Shown here: positions 56,044 through 64,000 of the stretch, one piece after another
Numbering within the stretch: the first letter of the stretch is position 1
Layout: every line of letters begins with the position of its first letter
Origin: Asaia siamensis
GTDB lineage: Bacteria; Pseudomonadota; Alphaproteobacteria; Acetobacterales; Acetobacteraceae
Reading direction: 5' to 3'
NCBI RefSeq assembly: GCF_014635085.1
Contig: NZ_BMCH01000002.1
Coordinates: 62,001-126,000, forward strand
Length of the DNA stretch: 64,000 nucleotides
Program-made: the position numbers and the translations under genes
The notes under the pieces: generated by a model
What the model was told of the DNA's origin: nothing
Seen by the model: only the letters and a program-made list of their open reading frames with translations
Databases searched by the model: none

Positions 56044-59000
56044 GCGATCTGGCAAAGCTGAATTCGCAGGTCATTGCCACAGCCAATGACATCCAGAGAC
56101 AGGCTTCCGATCCGCTGGCGTCGGTTTTCGTCTCGGCTTCGGCGGGGAGTGGCAAGACCAAGCTGCTGATCGACCGGCTGCTGCGCCTGATGCTGCCGGT
56201 GCTGATGCCCGACCCCGAGACGGGGGCGCCGGTATTGCTGCCGGGGAGTGACCCGGCACGTATCCAGTGTCTGACCTTTACCCGTGCGGCGGCGGCGGAA
56301 ATGGCCAATCGCCTGCAATCCCGTCTGGGACGCTGGGTGTCTCTGCCCGATGACGCCCTCGATCGCGAATTGCACGGGCTCAGCGTGCCGGTATCGCCTG
56401 AAACCCGTCAGGCGGCTCGTGCCCTCTTCGTGCGCGTGCTCGATCTGCCGGGAGGCATGAAGATCGGCACGATCCATGCATTCTGTCAGTCGCTGCTCAG
56501 GCGCTTCCCGCTGGAAGCGGCCATCAACCCGCATTTCACCCTGATGGAAGAGACGGATTCAAGCCTCGCTCTGGCCAATGCCATCGAGCAGACGCTGTCT
56601 CGCGCCAAGGGTGACCCGTCAATGGAGGCGCGTCTCACCCTTCTGGCGGGGCAGGTCGGGCTGGAAGATTATCTCGATCGCATCAGGGCGTTGCAGGGCC
56701 GTGTTTCGCGGTTGAGGCAGAGTTTTGCGCGCTGGCAGATCGAGCCTGGCGCCATCGAGCGGGCCTATCGCAAGGCTTTTGGCGCCGAAGATGAGGTCGA
56801 TCTGGCTGATCTCGAAGCCCAGCGCTGCGCCTCACCGCAGGAAGATGTCCTGCGACGTTGCGCGCAGGAGGCTTTGCCTCTTGGTACCGCCACCATGCAG
56901 GCGACCCTGACCAGGATGCTCGACGCGCTCTCGCGCCCGGCAGTCGAGCGCGATCCTGCTCTGTGGGTCGAGTTCTTTGTGACCGGCACCGGCACACCGA
57001 GGGCCGCGCGGGCTTTTGTCCCCGCTGCCATCGCCCGCGATCGGCCTCATATCATGGAGGCGTTCACCGCCGAAGCCGAGCGGCTCATCGCTCTGGATCA
57101 GGCGATTGCCGTGCAGCGCCTGATTGCGCTCAATCTGGCCCTGTTCGCTCTCGCAGCCCCCACGCTCGACCGTTACGCGCAGGACAAGACGCTGCGCGGT
57201 CTGGTCGATTACGACGACCTCATCGCCAGCACGCGGGATCTGCTGCGCGATCCGGGTGCTTCCTGGGTATTGTACAAACTCGATGGCGGTCTCGATCATC
57301 TGTTGCTTGACGAGGTGCAGGATACGTCCGCAGCCCAATGGGAAATTGCGACGGCGCTGATCGAGGAATTCTTCGTGGGTGAGGGCGCCCGCGAGATGGA
57401 AGGCCGCCCGCGCACGGTTTTCGCGGTGGGTGATTTCAAGCAATCCATCTATGCCTTTCAGGGCGCCGATCCTCAGGGTTTGTTCGGCGCGAGAGATCGC
57501 TTCCGCGAGATGGTTCTGGGTGCGGAGCAGGACTGGCGCAATCCTGAAATTGGCGTGTCCTTTCGTTCCGTCACGCCAGTGCTCGATCTGGTCGATGCGG
57601 TCTTTGCCAGCCCCCTTGCCGCTGATGGTTTGCGCGAGCCGGGGCGTGACTCCCTGCCGCCGCATCGTTCTGCCCGCCCCGGTCAGGGCGGGCGCGTCGA
57701 GCTCTGGCCACTGGTCCCGGCAGATGAGAAAGACGCCATTGACGACCCATGGGCGGCCCCTACCGGCAATGCGGGACAAAGTCGTGCCCCGCAGAAACTG
57801 GCCGATACGCTGGCTCAGTGGATCGCCCGTCAGATCGGCAAGCCGCCCCAGCCGGGCCAGGCGCCGTTGCGTGCGGGTGAGGTTCTGGTTCTGGTGCCAC
57901 GCCGTTCGGCCTTCCTGCGGGCGCTCATTCGCGCATTGAAAGGTCAGGGCGTCGAAGTGGCGACACTCGTCGGTGTCGGGCTCACCGATTCACTGGCGGT
58001 GCAGGATATGATGGCGCTGTGTCATGCGCTGCTTCTGCCTCAGGATAACCTGACCCTCGCTACGGCGCTGACCTCGCCTTTCGGTGGCGTCAGCGATGCC
58101 TCGCTCATGGATCTGGCGATGGAGCGTGGCGAGCGCCCGCTCTGGACGGTCCTGCGGGAGCGCCATCTCGAACGACCCGAATGGCAGAGTGCGTGGGAGC
58201 GACTCTCCGCGCTTCAGACCCGTATCGATTTTGCCACCCCCTATCAGATTCTGGCCGATGCGCTGGGTCGTCATGAAGGGCGCGCCCGGGCACTGGCCCG
58301 TCTCGGGCCGGAGGCGGCAGAACCGCTGGATGATCTGCTTTCTGCAGCGCTGCGTTTCGAGGCGCTGCACGCGCCGTCGATGCAGGGCTTCCTGCACTGG
58401 CTTGCTTCCAGCAGCCTGACCGTCAAGCGCGAGGCCGAGTCCGAGATCGATGCCGTGCGCATCATGACCGTTCACGGCTCCAAAGGATTGCAGGCCCGCC
58501 TCGTGATCCTGCCCGACATGACGGGTGAGGTGCAGGGCGAGACGAAGCTTCTCTGGACGCGCCAGAACGGGCTTGATCTGCCTGTGTGGATGCCGGGCAA
58601 GGAATTGCCCTCCAGGCTTGGGGACAGACTCAAGGAGCAGGAAAAGGAAGCGGCGCAGGCAGAGCGTAACCGCTTGCTCTATGTCGCTCTGACACGTGCC
58701 AGCGACTGGCTGGTCGTGTGTGGCTGGGAGCCGCGACGCAAGCCGAGCGAACACTCCTGGTATGCGCTTTGCGAGGCCGGGTTCACCCAGCTGGGCGCAT
58801 CAGCCTATCCCTTCGAGGGCGGGTGGGATGGCGAGCGCCTTGTGATCGAGGCAGAGCCTGAAAGCGCCCCTCAGGCAGCGAGATTGCGCACTCCTGTTTC
58901 TCCTGTACCGATGCCTGCCCTGTTCGGTCATGCTCCGGACTGGCATGCGCAGCCTGCACCACATGAGGCGCCGCTCACGCGGCCTCTGGCACCCAGTCGG

Positions 59001-59558
59001 CCGGATAATGCCTCCTATGGCGCGGCACCGCCGGCCCTGTCGCCTCTGCAACTCGCTGCAGGGCAGGAGAGCGGGCGTAAACGCGCGCTCGATCGTGGCA
59101 CGCTGGTGCATCGTCTCCTGCAATGGCTGCCCGACCGTGACGAGTCGGAATGGCGTTTTCTCGCAGAGGATTTTCTGTCCCGGCCTGCCCATGGTCTTGC
59201 GCCTGACGCCGTAGAGCGTCTGGTGACGCAGGTTCTGGCTATTCTGAAGGATAAGACGCTCGCCCCGCTTTTCGCGCCTGGCAGCCTTGCGGAGCAGCCG
59301 ATCACAGGCCTTGCCTTCGGTCAGGTTGTCCTTGGTCAGGTCGATCGTCTGCGTGTGACCGAAAGCTGCGTGATGCTTTGCGATTTCAAGACAAATCAGC
59401 ACCCGCCCCGCCCCGGTCAGGCAGTGCCTGCCGCCTATCGACGCCAGATGGCGGCCTATGGTGCCGTGCTCAGGCAGCTCTATCCGGAGCATGAACTTGT
59501 CATGGCACTGGTCTGGACCGAAGGCCCGACCGTCAGTCTTGTTCAGACGGAGGCGTAG
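56040..59558 (+). CDS. addA: AddA, helicase-nuclease subunit
   Basis: The 1172-residue UvrD-type motor has Walker A SASAGSGKTK (Lys39), LTFTRAAAAEMANRL, the Walker B DEVQDTSAAQWEI, VFAVGDFKQSIYAFQGADP, and helicase motif VI LYVALTRASDWLVV. A C-terminal nuclease site is indicated by DRLRVTESCVMLCDFKTN. With AddB it resects breaks for RecA loading. It ends the tsaE-addB-addA operon. Confidence 0.95.
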   Translation: MSDLAKLNSQVIATANDIQRQASDPLASVFVSASAGSGKTKLLIDRLLRLMLPVLMPDPETGAPVLLPGSDPARIQCLTFTRAAAAEMANRLQSRLGRWVSLPDDALDRELHGLSVPVSPETRQAARALFVRVLDLPGGMKIGTIHAFCQSLLRRFPLEAAINPHFTLMEETDSSLALANAIEQTLSRAKGDPSMEARLTLLAGQVGLEDYLDRIRALQGRVSRLRQSFARWQIEPGAIERAYRKAFGAEDEVDLADLEAQRCASPQEDVLRRCAQEALPLGTATMQATLTRMLDALSRPAVERDPALWVEFFVTGTGTPRAARAFVPAAIARDRPHIMEAFTAEAERLIALDQAIAVQRLIALNLALFALAAPTLDRYAQDKTLRGLVDYDDLIASTRDLLRDPGASWVLYKLDGGLDHLLLDEVQDTSAAQWEIATALIEEFFVGEGAREMEGRPRTVFAVGDFKQSIYAFQGADPQGLFGARDRFREMVLGAEQDWRNPEIGVSFRSVTPVLDLVDAVFASPLAADGLREPGRDSLPPHRSARPGQGGRVELWPLVPADEKDAIDDPWAAPTGNAGQSRAPQKLADTLAQWIARQIGKPPQPGQAPLRAGEVLVLVPRRSAFLRALIRALKGQGVEVATLVGVGLTDSLAVQDMMALCHALLLPQDNLTLATALTSPFGGVSDASLMDLAMERGERPLWTVLRERHLERPEWQSAWERLSALQTRIDFATPYQILADALGRHEGRARALARLGPEAAEPLDDLLSAALRFEALHAPSMQGFLHWLASSSLTVKREAESEIDAVRIMTVHGSKGLQARLVILPDMTGEVQGETKLLWTRQNGLDLPVWMPGKELPSRLGDRLKEQEKEAAQAERNRLLYVALTRASDWLVVCGWEPRRKPSEHSWYALCEAGFTQLGASAYPFEGGWDGERLVIEAEPESAPQAARLRTPVSPVPMPALFGHAPDWHAQPAPHEAPLTRPLAPSRPDNASYGAAPPALSPLQLAAGQESGRKRALDRGTLVHRLLQWLPDRDESEWRFLAEDFLSRPAHGLAPDAVERLVTQVLAILKDKTLAPLFAPGSLAEQPITGLAFGQVVLGQVDRLRVTESCVMLCDFKTNQHPPRPGQAVPAAYRRQMAAYGAVLRQLYPEHELVMALVWTEGPTVSLVQTEA

Positions 59559-59740
59559 CGCCGAAGCGTGACGGATGACTGACGCTTCATGGGGCCGAGG
59601 CTCGTGAGAAGCGCAGCTGCCCGTTTCGGTGACGCGGGGCGCTTCGACGGAGTTTCCTGAGGCCTGAGCGCAAGAACCCGGCGGTGCGTCAGATTATCCA
59701 TTCTACGTGCCGCGGCCGGACCGCTCAGGCAAGGCCTGCA

Positions 59741-60007
59741 TCAATGGTGGTGATGATCGCCGCCATGATTGCCGTTGCGCGGGCCGCGATCGCCGCGCCG
59801 GTCATCATAGCGCGGGCGATAGCCGCGGCCCCCCCAGCCGCGCCCGGTATAATGCGGCCCGACAGCGTAGCCGCCATTCCAGCCTTGGCGTCCCCAGCCT
59901 CCGGGATAACCGTAATAGCCGCCGCCATAGCCATCATAGCCGCCACAGCCTGACAAACCGAGAGAAGAAATCACCGCGAGGGCGAAAAGGGCGGATGCTT
60001 TCTTCAC
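59741..60007 (-). CDS. Small Gly/Tyr/Arg-rich lipoprotein with His tail
   Basis: The 88-residue product has a lipoprotein signal with lipobox LSGC (Cys21). The mature part is Gly/Tyr-rich (DGYGGGYYGYPGGWGRQGW), then Arg/Asp-rich, and ends in four histidines. I recognise no fold; similar short Gly-rich lipoproteins are common in Acetobacteraceae. Its ATG overlaps the VOC gene stop by four bases, so the two are coupled. Confidence 0.75.
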   Translation of the reverse strand: MKKASALFALAVISSLGLSGCGGYDGYGGGYYGYPGGWGRQGWNGGYAVGPHYTGRGWGGRGYRPRYDDRRGDRGPRNGNHGGDHHHH

Positions 60008-61008
60008 CGGGGCAGCGCTCCTTCAAGCATGTCTTTCTGGGTTTCGATAACACCGAACACGGCCCCATCCGGATCGGCCAGAACGGCAATCTGGGCGCCA
60101 TCACGGTCGACATGTGTCGGCACAATCACCCGACCACCCAGCTTCTGCGCTCTGTCAGCAAGGCTCGCGCTGTCATTTACCTCGACGAACTGCACCCAGC
60201 GCGCCCTGTCACGCGGCTCGATGCCCGGAGGCAGTGTGTTGATGCTGGCGCGCTCCTTGTCCTGCGCGGTGAGCATGTAATGCTGGGGACTATCGGCTTC
60301 GGGAGAGGCGACGATCCTGTAATTGAACAGGAGCTGATAATAACCAGCCGCTGCTCTCGGGTCCGGGGAGAGCAGCGTTGCCCAGGACCAGCTGTTCAGC
60401 GTCGGGTCAGTGCCATGGTCAGCCGGATCGCCTGACTGGGCGCTGAGGGCGGCATAGAGGCCATGCTGCGGGTCGGCAACGATCACCGCCTGCCCCAGAC
60501 CGGCTATGGGTTTAGGGCCGAAAATCGCCTTGCCACCATGCTGCTTCGTGACCCGAGTCACGGTCGCGGTATCCGAGGTCGACAGGAACGGCATCCAGAA
60601 CGGAACATCACGTTTGGGGTCATCGAGCTTGTGCGCCACCATCATGCCGACCGGCTGGGTGCCAAGCGTGATTTCGACACGGGGTGTCCTGCCATCGTCG
60701 ATCGGACGGAAACCCCAGCCGAACAACCCGCCATAGAAACGTTCCGCACGGGCGAGGTCGGGTGTGACCAGCATCGAGAACACGATCTTGCCCGGTAGCA
60801 GGCGATGTGTTGCGGGCACGGTCAGCGCGTCGAATGCGCCGGGTGCAGCAGGCGCTACGACGGGAGAGGGGATATGTTCGGGCGTATAATTCTCGGGCGC
60901 AGGCGGCAGGGGAGCCAGCGTGGGTTGAGCCAATGCGGCAGGCACCGCCGTCAGGAGGCTCGTGCTGCACAGCACCGATAGCCAGAATACGCGCGAAACA
61001 TGACGCAT
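60004..61008 (-). CDS. Exported double-VOC (glyoxalase-fold) protein
   Basis: The 334-residue product begins with a signal peptide (SRVFWLSVLCSTSLLTAVPAALAQ), a Pro-rich linker and two VOC/glyoxalase domains: FSMLVTPDLARAERFYGGLFGWG and WATLLSPDPRAAAGYYQLLFNYR. Each domain carries the typical AVFGVIETQ or QAVIVADPQHG strand. Substrate and metal are unknown; exported VOC proteins are unusual. The ATG at 61008 has GGAGAGG upstream. It is divergent from trxA. Confidence 0.85.
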   Translation of the reverse strand: MRHVSRVFWLSVLCSTSLLTAVPAALAQPTLAPLPPAPENYTPEHIPSPVVAPAAPGAFDALTVPATHRLLPGKIVFSMLVTPDLARAERFYGGLFGWGFRPIDDGRTPRVEITLGTQPVGMMVAHKLDDPKRDVPFWMPFLSTSDTATVTRVTKQHGGKAIFGPKPIAGLGQAVIVADPQHGLYAALSAQSGDPADHGTDPTLNSWSWATLLSPDPRAAAGYYQLLFNYRIVASPEADSPQHYMLTAQDKERASINTLPPGIEPRDRARWVQFVEVNDSASLADRAQKLGGRVIVPTHVDRDGAQIAVLADPDGAVFGVIETQKDMLEGALPR

Positions 61009-61186
61009 CGACAAAAGAACCTCTCCGGTAACGTGATGACCTTGCTTCCTAAAACGCGTCGGGAGGAACTGTGTTTCTTGATACGGGGCGATTCCTGCTT
61101 CACTAGCTCTTGAACGCTTTGCCTGAACTGCTGATATGTCGTGTTGAGACGGACCCGAACGGTCTGCATTGCGAATGGAGAACAGG

Positions 61187-61513
61187 ATGAGCGACAACAC
61201 CGTAGCTGTCAGCGACAGCGGTTTCGAAAAGGACGTGCTGCAGGCTGAAGGCCCCGTTCTGGTCGATTTCTGGGCAGAATGGTGCGGCCCCTGCAAGATG
61301 ATCGCGCCCGCGCTCGATGAGATCGGCGGTGAATACAAGGGCCGTCTGACGGTCGCCAAGATCAATATCGACGAAAATCCTGAAGCACCGACGCGTTTTG
61401 GCGTGCGCAGCATCCCGACGCTCATGGTCTTCAAGAACGGTGAAGTCGTCGCCCAGAAGACCGGCGCCCTGCCCAAGAGCGCGCTCAAGGCATGGGTCGA
61501 CTCGGCACTCTGA
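61187..61513 (+). CDS. trxA: Thioredoxin
   Basis: The 108-residue thioredoxin has [13 protein letters not shown] and the cis-Pro loop [13 protein letters not shown]. The ATG at 61187 has GGAG seven bases upstream; an upstream in-frame ATG adds six unconserved residues. In alphaproteobacteria trxA often follows addA, and here the lipoprotein-VOC pair lies between them. It reduces cytoplasmic disulfides. Confidence 0.96.
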   Translation: MSDNTVAVSDSGFEKDVLQAEGPVLVDFWAEWCGPCKMIAPALDEIGGEYKGRLTVAKINIDENPEAPTRFGVRSIPTLMVFKNGEVVAQKTGALPKSALKAWVDSAL

Positions 61514-61546
61514 GTGTCGTGGAGAGCCTTCTAGAGACGAAGGCTT

Positions 61547-62404
61547 TCAGGCACGGGGCAGGGTATTTCCTGCCCAGTCGCTCAGGGTAATCTTTGCTGA
61601 GCGCACCGCCTGACGCAGTTCGGGGCTTATCAACGCATCGAACTCGCCACGCTGGTCATAATCCGGCATGAGGCGCTGCAACAGCGCGCTCTGTTCCAGT
61701 GCCGGATGAAAATAAAGCTCCGACAGACCTTCGGGCAGATGCGGTATCAGCCCTGCCACACGACCAGGTCGCATCTGGCCGCTCCAGGCCAGGCCGAAAC
61801 AATGGTCGTTGGTCGTCATGCCTGCCCGCGAGATCTGATGGCGCAGCACACCGCACCAGCGACGCAGCGCGGCAGCCCCCAGCGAGTCGAAATGGGTCTC
61901 AGCGGCGGCAAGCGGTTCGGGCGGTTCGCAGGGTGTGCGTACATGGCGCAAACCGTAATGCTGTCCGGTTTCGATCATCATCCGCCCGATGGTGGGATGG
62001 AGATGCATGTGCTTGTGCGCATTGGCATGATCGAGACGCAGGCCTGAAGCCATGAAGGCCCGGAACTGGGCTTCGATCTCGCGTGAGAGAGCACGCCTTG
62101 CGGCTGGTCGGAAGAAATAGGACACCCCAAGACCAAGCTGGCTGGTGCCAAACTGGTCGTCCGGGGTCGCAATGGCGCCGATGCTGGCGCCGGGCAGGGC
62201 AGTATCGCCCTCGATGACGACCAGATGCAGCCCGACACGCAGATTGGGCATCCGGCGCGCACGGCGCACGGCGTCCATGCTGGCCGGGCCTGCCACCATC
62301 AGGCTGGCCGTCGAGAGCAGCCCGTCACGATGGGCGATCTCGATGGCCTCGTTGACTTCCTCGCTCAGGCCGAAATCATCGGCCGAGACAATCAGACGAC
62401 GCAT
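61547..62404 (-). CDS. hpnK: Hopanoid biosynthesis deacetylase HpnK
   Basis: HpnK is a ChbG/YdjC-type deacetylase that removes the acetyl group of N-acetylglucosaminyl bacteriohopanetetrol. The 285-residue product starts RRLIVSADDFGLSEEVNEAI with the metal-binding DD pair, GLHLVVIEGD, and the HANAHKHMHLHPTIG motif. The gene lies 23 bases after hpnJ on the same strand. It is convergent with trxA. hpnI, which adds the sugar, is not in the window. Confidence 0.93.
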   Translation of the reverse strand: MRRLIVSADDFGLSEEVNEAIEIAHRDGLLSTASLMVAGPASMDAVRRARRMPNLRVGLHLVVIEGDTALPGASIGAIATPDDQFGTSQLGLGVSYFFRPAARRALSREIEAQFRAFMASGLRLDHANAHKHMHLHPTIGRMMIETGQHYGLRHVRTPCEPPEPLAAAETHFDSLGAAALRRWCGVLRHQISRAGMTTNDHCFGLAWSGQMRPGRVAGLIPHLPEGLSELYFHPALEQSALLQRLMPDYDQRGEFDALISPELRQAVRSAKITLSDWAGNTLPRA

Positions 62405-62427
62405 GGGAATAAACGACGCCTGAGTGA

Positions 62428-63852
62428 TCAGGCGGCGTTACGGCCCTTGAGGAACTGGAAGAATTCCACACCCTCGCGCAGACGGCGCTTCATCATCTGC
62501 GGGCTGCGAACCATCTCGTTGACGATCGAGGCGATCTTCGGCGCGCGGAAGTAGAACTTGCGATAGAATTCCTCAACCGAGTTGAAGATCTCGGTATGAG
62601 AAAGATGCGGGTAGTGCAGCGGGGCGATCTGCACGCCGTTCTCGTCGATCAGCTCGGCTTCAGCTTCGTTGAACCAGCCATTCTCGGTGGCCTGCTTGTG
62701 CAGCGCCGTGCCGGGATAGGGAGCTGCCAGCGAAACCTGCAGCGTGTGCGGGTTGATCTCGCGGGCGAACTGGATGGTCTCCTGGATGGTCTCCTTCGTT
62801 TCGCCGGGCAGGCCGACAATGAAGGTGCCGTGGATCTTGATACCCAGCTTGTGGCAGTTCTTGGTGAACTCGCGAGCCGTTTCGACGCGCATGCCCTTCT
62901 TGATGTTGTGCAGGATCTGCTGGTTGCCGCTCTCATAGCCGACCAGAAGCAGGCGCAGCCCGTTTTCCTTCATGATCTTGAGCGTTTCATAGGGCACGTT
63001 CGCCTTGGCGTTGCACGACCAGGTTACGCCCAGCTTGCCCATTTCACGCGCAATGGCTTCCGCACGGGGCAGATCGTCGGTGAAGGTGTCGTCATCGAAC
63101 ATGAACTCCTTCACCTGCGGGAAATACTGCTTGGCGAGACGGATTTCGGCAGCCACATGCTCGGGGCTGCGCGTGCGGTAGCGATGGCCACCCACGGTCT
63201 GCGGCCACAGGCAGAAGGTGCAGCGCGACTTGCAGCCACGGCCGGTATAGATCGAGATATACGGGTGCATCAGATACCCGATGAAGTAATCCTCGATCTT
63301 CAGGTCGCGCTTGTAGACTTCCGTCACGAAGGGCAGGGAATCCATGTCCTCGATCATGGCGCGGTCACGGTTGGCGATGATCTCGCCATCCTTGTTGCGC
63401 CAGGTGATGCCGTCCACGTCCTTCAGCTCGCGGCCTTCGGCAATTTCCTTGATCGTGAAATCGAATTCGTTGCGCGCCACGAAGTCGATCGGGCTGCCCT
63501 TCGCCATCGATTCGTCAGGCTGCACCGCCACCTTAGCGCCGACCATGCCGATCATCAGCTTGGGATTGGCGTCTTTGAGCATCTGCGCAACGCGTACATC
63601 AGAAGCGAAAGACGGGGTTGAGGTGTGCATCACCACGAGGTCGCGATTCATCACGTCCTTCAGGATCGGCTCCATGCCAATGCCAGCCGGCGGGGCATCG
63701 ATCAGGCGTGACCCTTCGACCATGGCGGCAGGCTGTGCCAGCCAGGTCGGGAACCAGAAAGAGCGGATCTCGCGCTTGGCCTGGTAACGCGAACCGGCTC
63801 CGCCATCGAAACCGTCGAATGAAGGGGGCTGAAGGAACAGCGTGCGCATCAT
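62428..63852 (-). CDS. hpnJ: Hopanoid radical SAM protein HpnJ
   Basis: HpnJ converts the glucosaminyl head group to the cyclitol ether form of bacteriohopanetetrol. The 474-residue product has an N-terminal B12-binding-like region and the radical SAM cluster motif CKSRCTFC (Cys207, Cys211, Cys214), then the EYESGNQQILHNIKKGM-like and FIVGLPGETKETIQET segments. The ATG at 63852 has AAGGA about ten bases upstream. The remaining bases to the window end hold no recognisable gene. Confidence 0.94.
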   Translation of the reverse strand: MMRTLFLQPPSFDGFDGGAGSRYQAKREIRSFWFPTWLAQPAAMVEGSRLIDAPPAGIGMEPILKDVMNRDLVVMHTSTPSFASDVRVAQMLKDANPKLMIGMVGAKVAVQPDESMAKGSPIDFVARNEFDFTIKEIAEGRELKDVDGITWRNKDGEIIANRDRAMIEDMDSLPFVTEVYKRDLKIEDYFIGYLMHPYISIYTGRGCKSRCTFCLWPQTVGGHRYRTRSPEHVAAEIRLAKQYFPQVKEFMFDDDTFTDDLPRAEAIAREMGKLGVTWSCNAKANVPYETLKIMKENGLRLLLVGYESGNQQILHNIKKGMRVETAREFTKNCHKLGIKIHGTFIVGLPGETKETIQETIQFAREINPHTLQVSLAAPYPGTALHKQATENGWFNEAEAELIDENGVQIAPLHYPHLSHTEIFNSVEEFYRKFYFRAPKIASIVNEMVRSPQMMKRRLREGVEFFQFLKGRNAA

Positions 63853-64000
63853 GGTGAAGAAAATCCTTGGGTAAACCGTCGGATCGCAGGATCCGCAAAG
63901 GTGAAAGGCTCAGATATTTCTGACGAATGCCCCAGCATATGAGGCCGAAACACTAAAAAGTCTAATCTCCGGGTTCGACCGGTTGTATTGGCGGTGTAAT

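Overview
The window (about 60% G+C) looks like chromosome from an acetic acid bacterium (Alphaproteobacteria, Acetobacteraceae; an Asaia, Kozakia or Gluconobacter relative is plausible). Reasons: GcrA, an alphaproteobacterial MucR-type regulator, the AddAB recombination pair, the split F1-only ATP synthase operon (atpHAGDC), hopanoid genes hpnJ/hpnK, a Tat-exported gluconolactonase-like protein, and GC-rich palindromic intergenic elements. I see no insertion sequence, prophage, integrase, CRISPR array or rRNA operon. It reads as mostly housekeeping core genome. The taxon call is inference.

Layout. 0-4.3 kb: pseudoazurin and cytochrome b561 (periplasmic/membrane electron transfer), phosphoglucomutase, gluconolactonase-like protein. 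4.3-8.6 kb: a structured non-coding stretch, penicillin-binding protein 1A, and prfB with an intact programmed +1 frameshift site. 8.6-15.3 kb: a TonB energy-transduction cluster (tonB, exbB, two exbD, TPR protein) followed by an OmpR-type two-component pair. 15.3-24 kb: NifU-type scaffold, nitroreductase, tsaB-rimI, TusA-like protein, MucR, Fur-olsB-lnt, an XRE regulator, a cysteine phosphatase, a lipoprotein/methyltransferase pair and a Trm112-like protein. 24-33.4 kb: CnoX-like thioredoxin, outer-membrane barrel, amino acid permease, pqiABC, tRNA-Trp-secE-nusG, plus tRNA-Gly(GCC), tRNA-Thr(CGT) and tRNA-Gly(TCC).

33.5-42.7 kb: exported cupin-like protein, atpHAGDC, queF, rnd, gcrA and bactofilin. 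43-52.5 kb: PfkB-family (adenosine) kinase, typA, a His/Lys-rich secreted peptide, dadA-alr (D-alanine catabolism), a ferredoxin-NADP reductase-like flavoprotein, and threonine aldolase with a TRIC-family channel. 52.6-64 kb: tsaE-addB-addA, a Gly/Tyr-rich lipoprotein with an exported double-VOC protein, thioredoxin, and hpnJ-hpnK.

The strongest unexplained signals are small ones: the multi-hairpin region before the PBP1A gene, the hairpin-rich tonB-exbB spacer, a perfect dyad before the response regulator, a direct repeat with 11-bp period upstream of atpH, and secreted low-complexity proteins. I did not find a convincing new multi-gene system.
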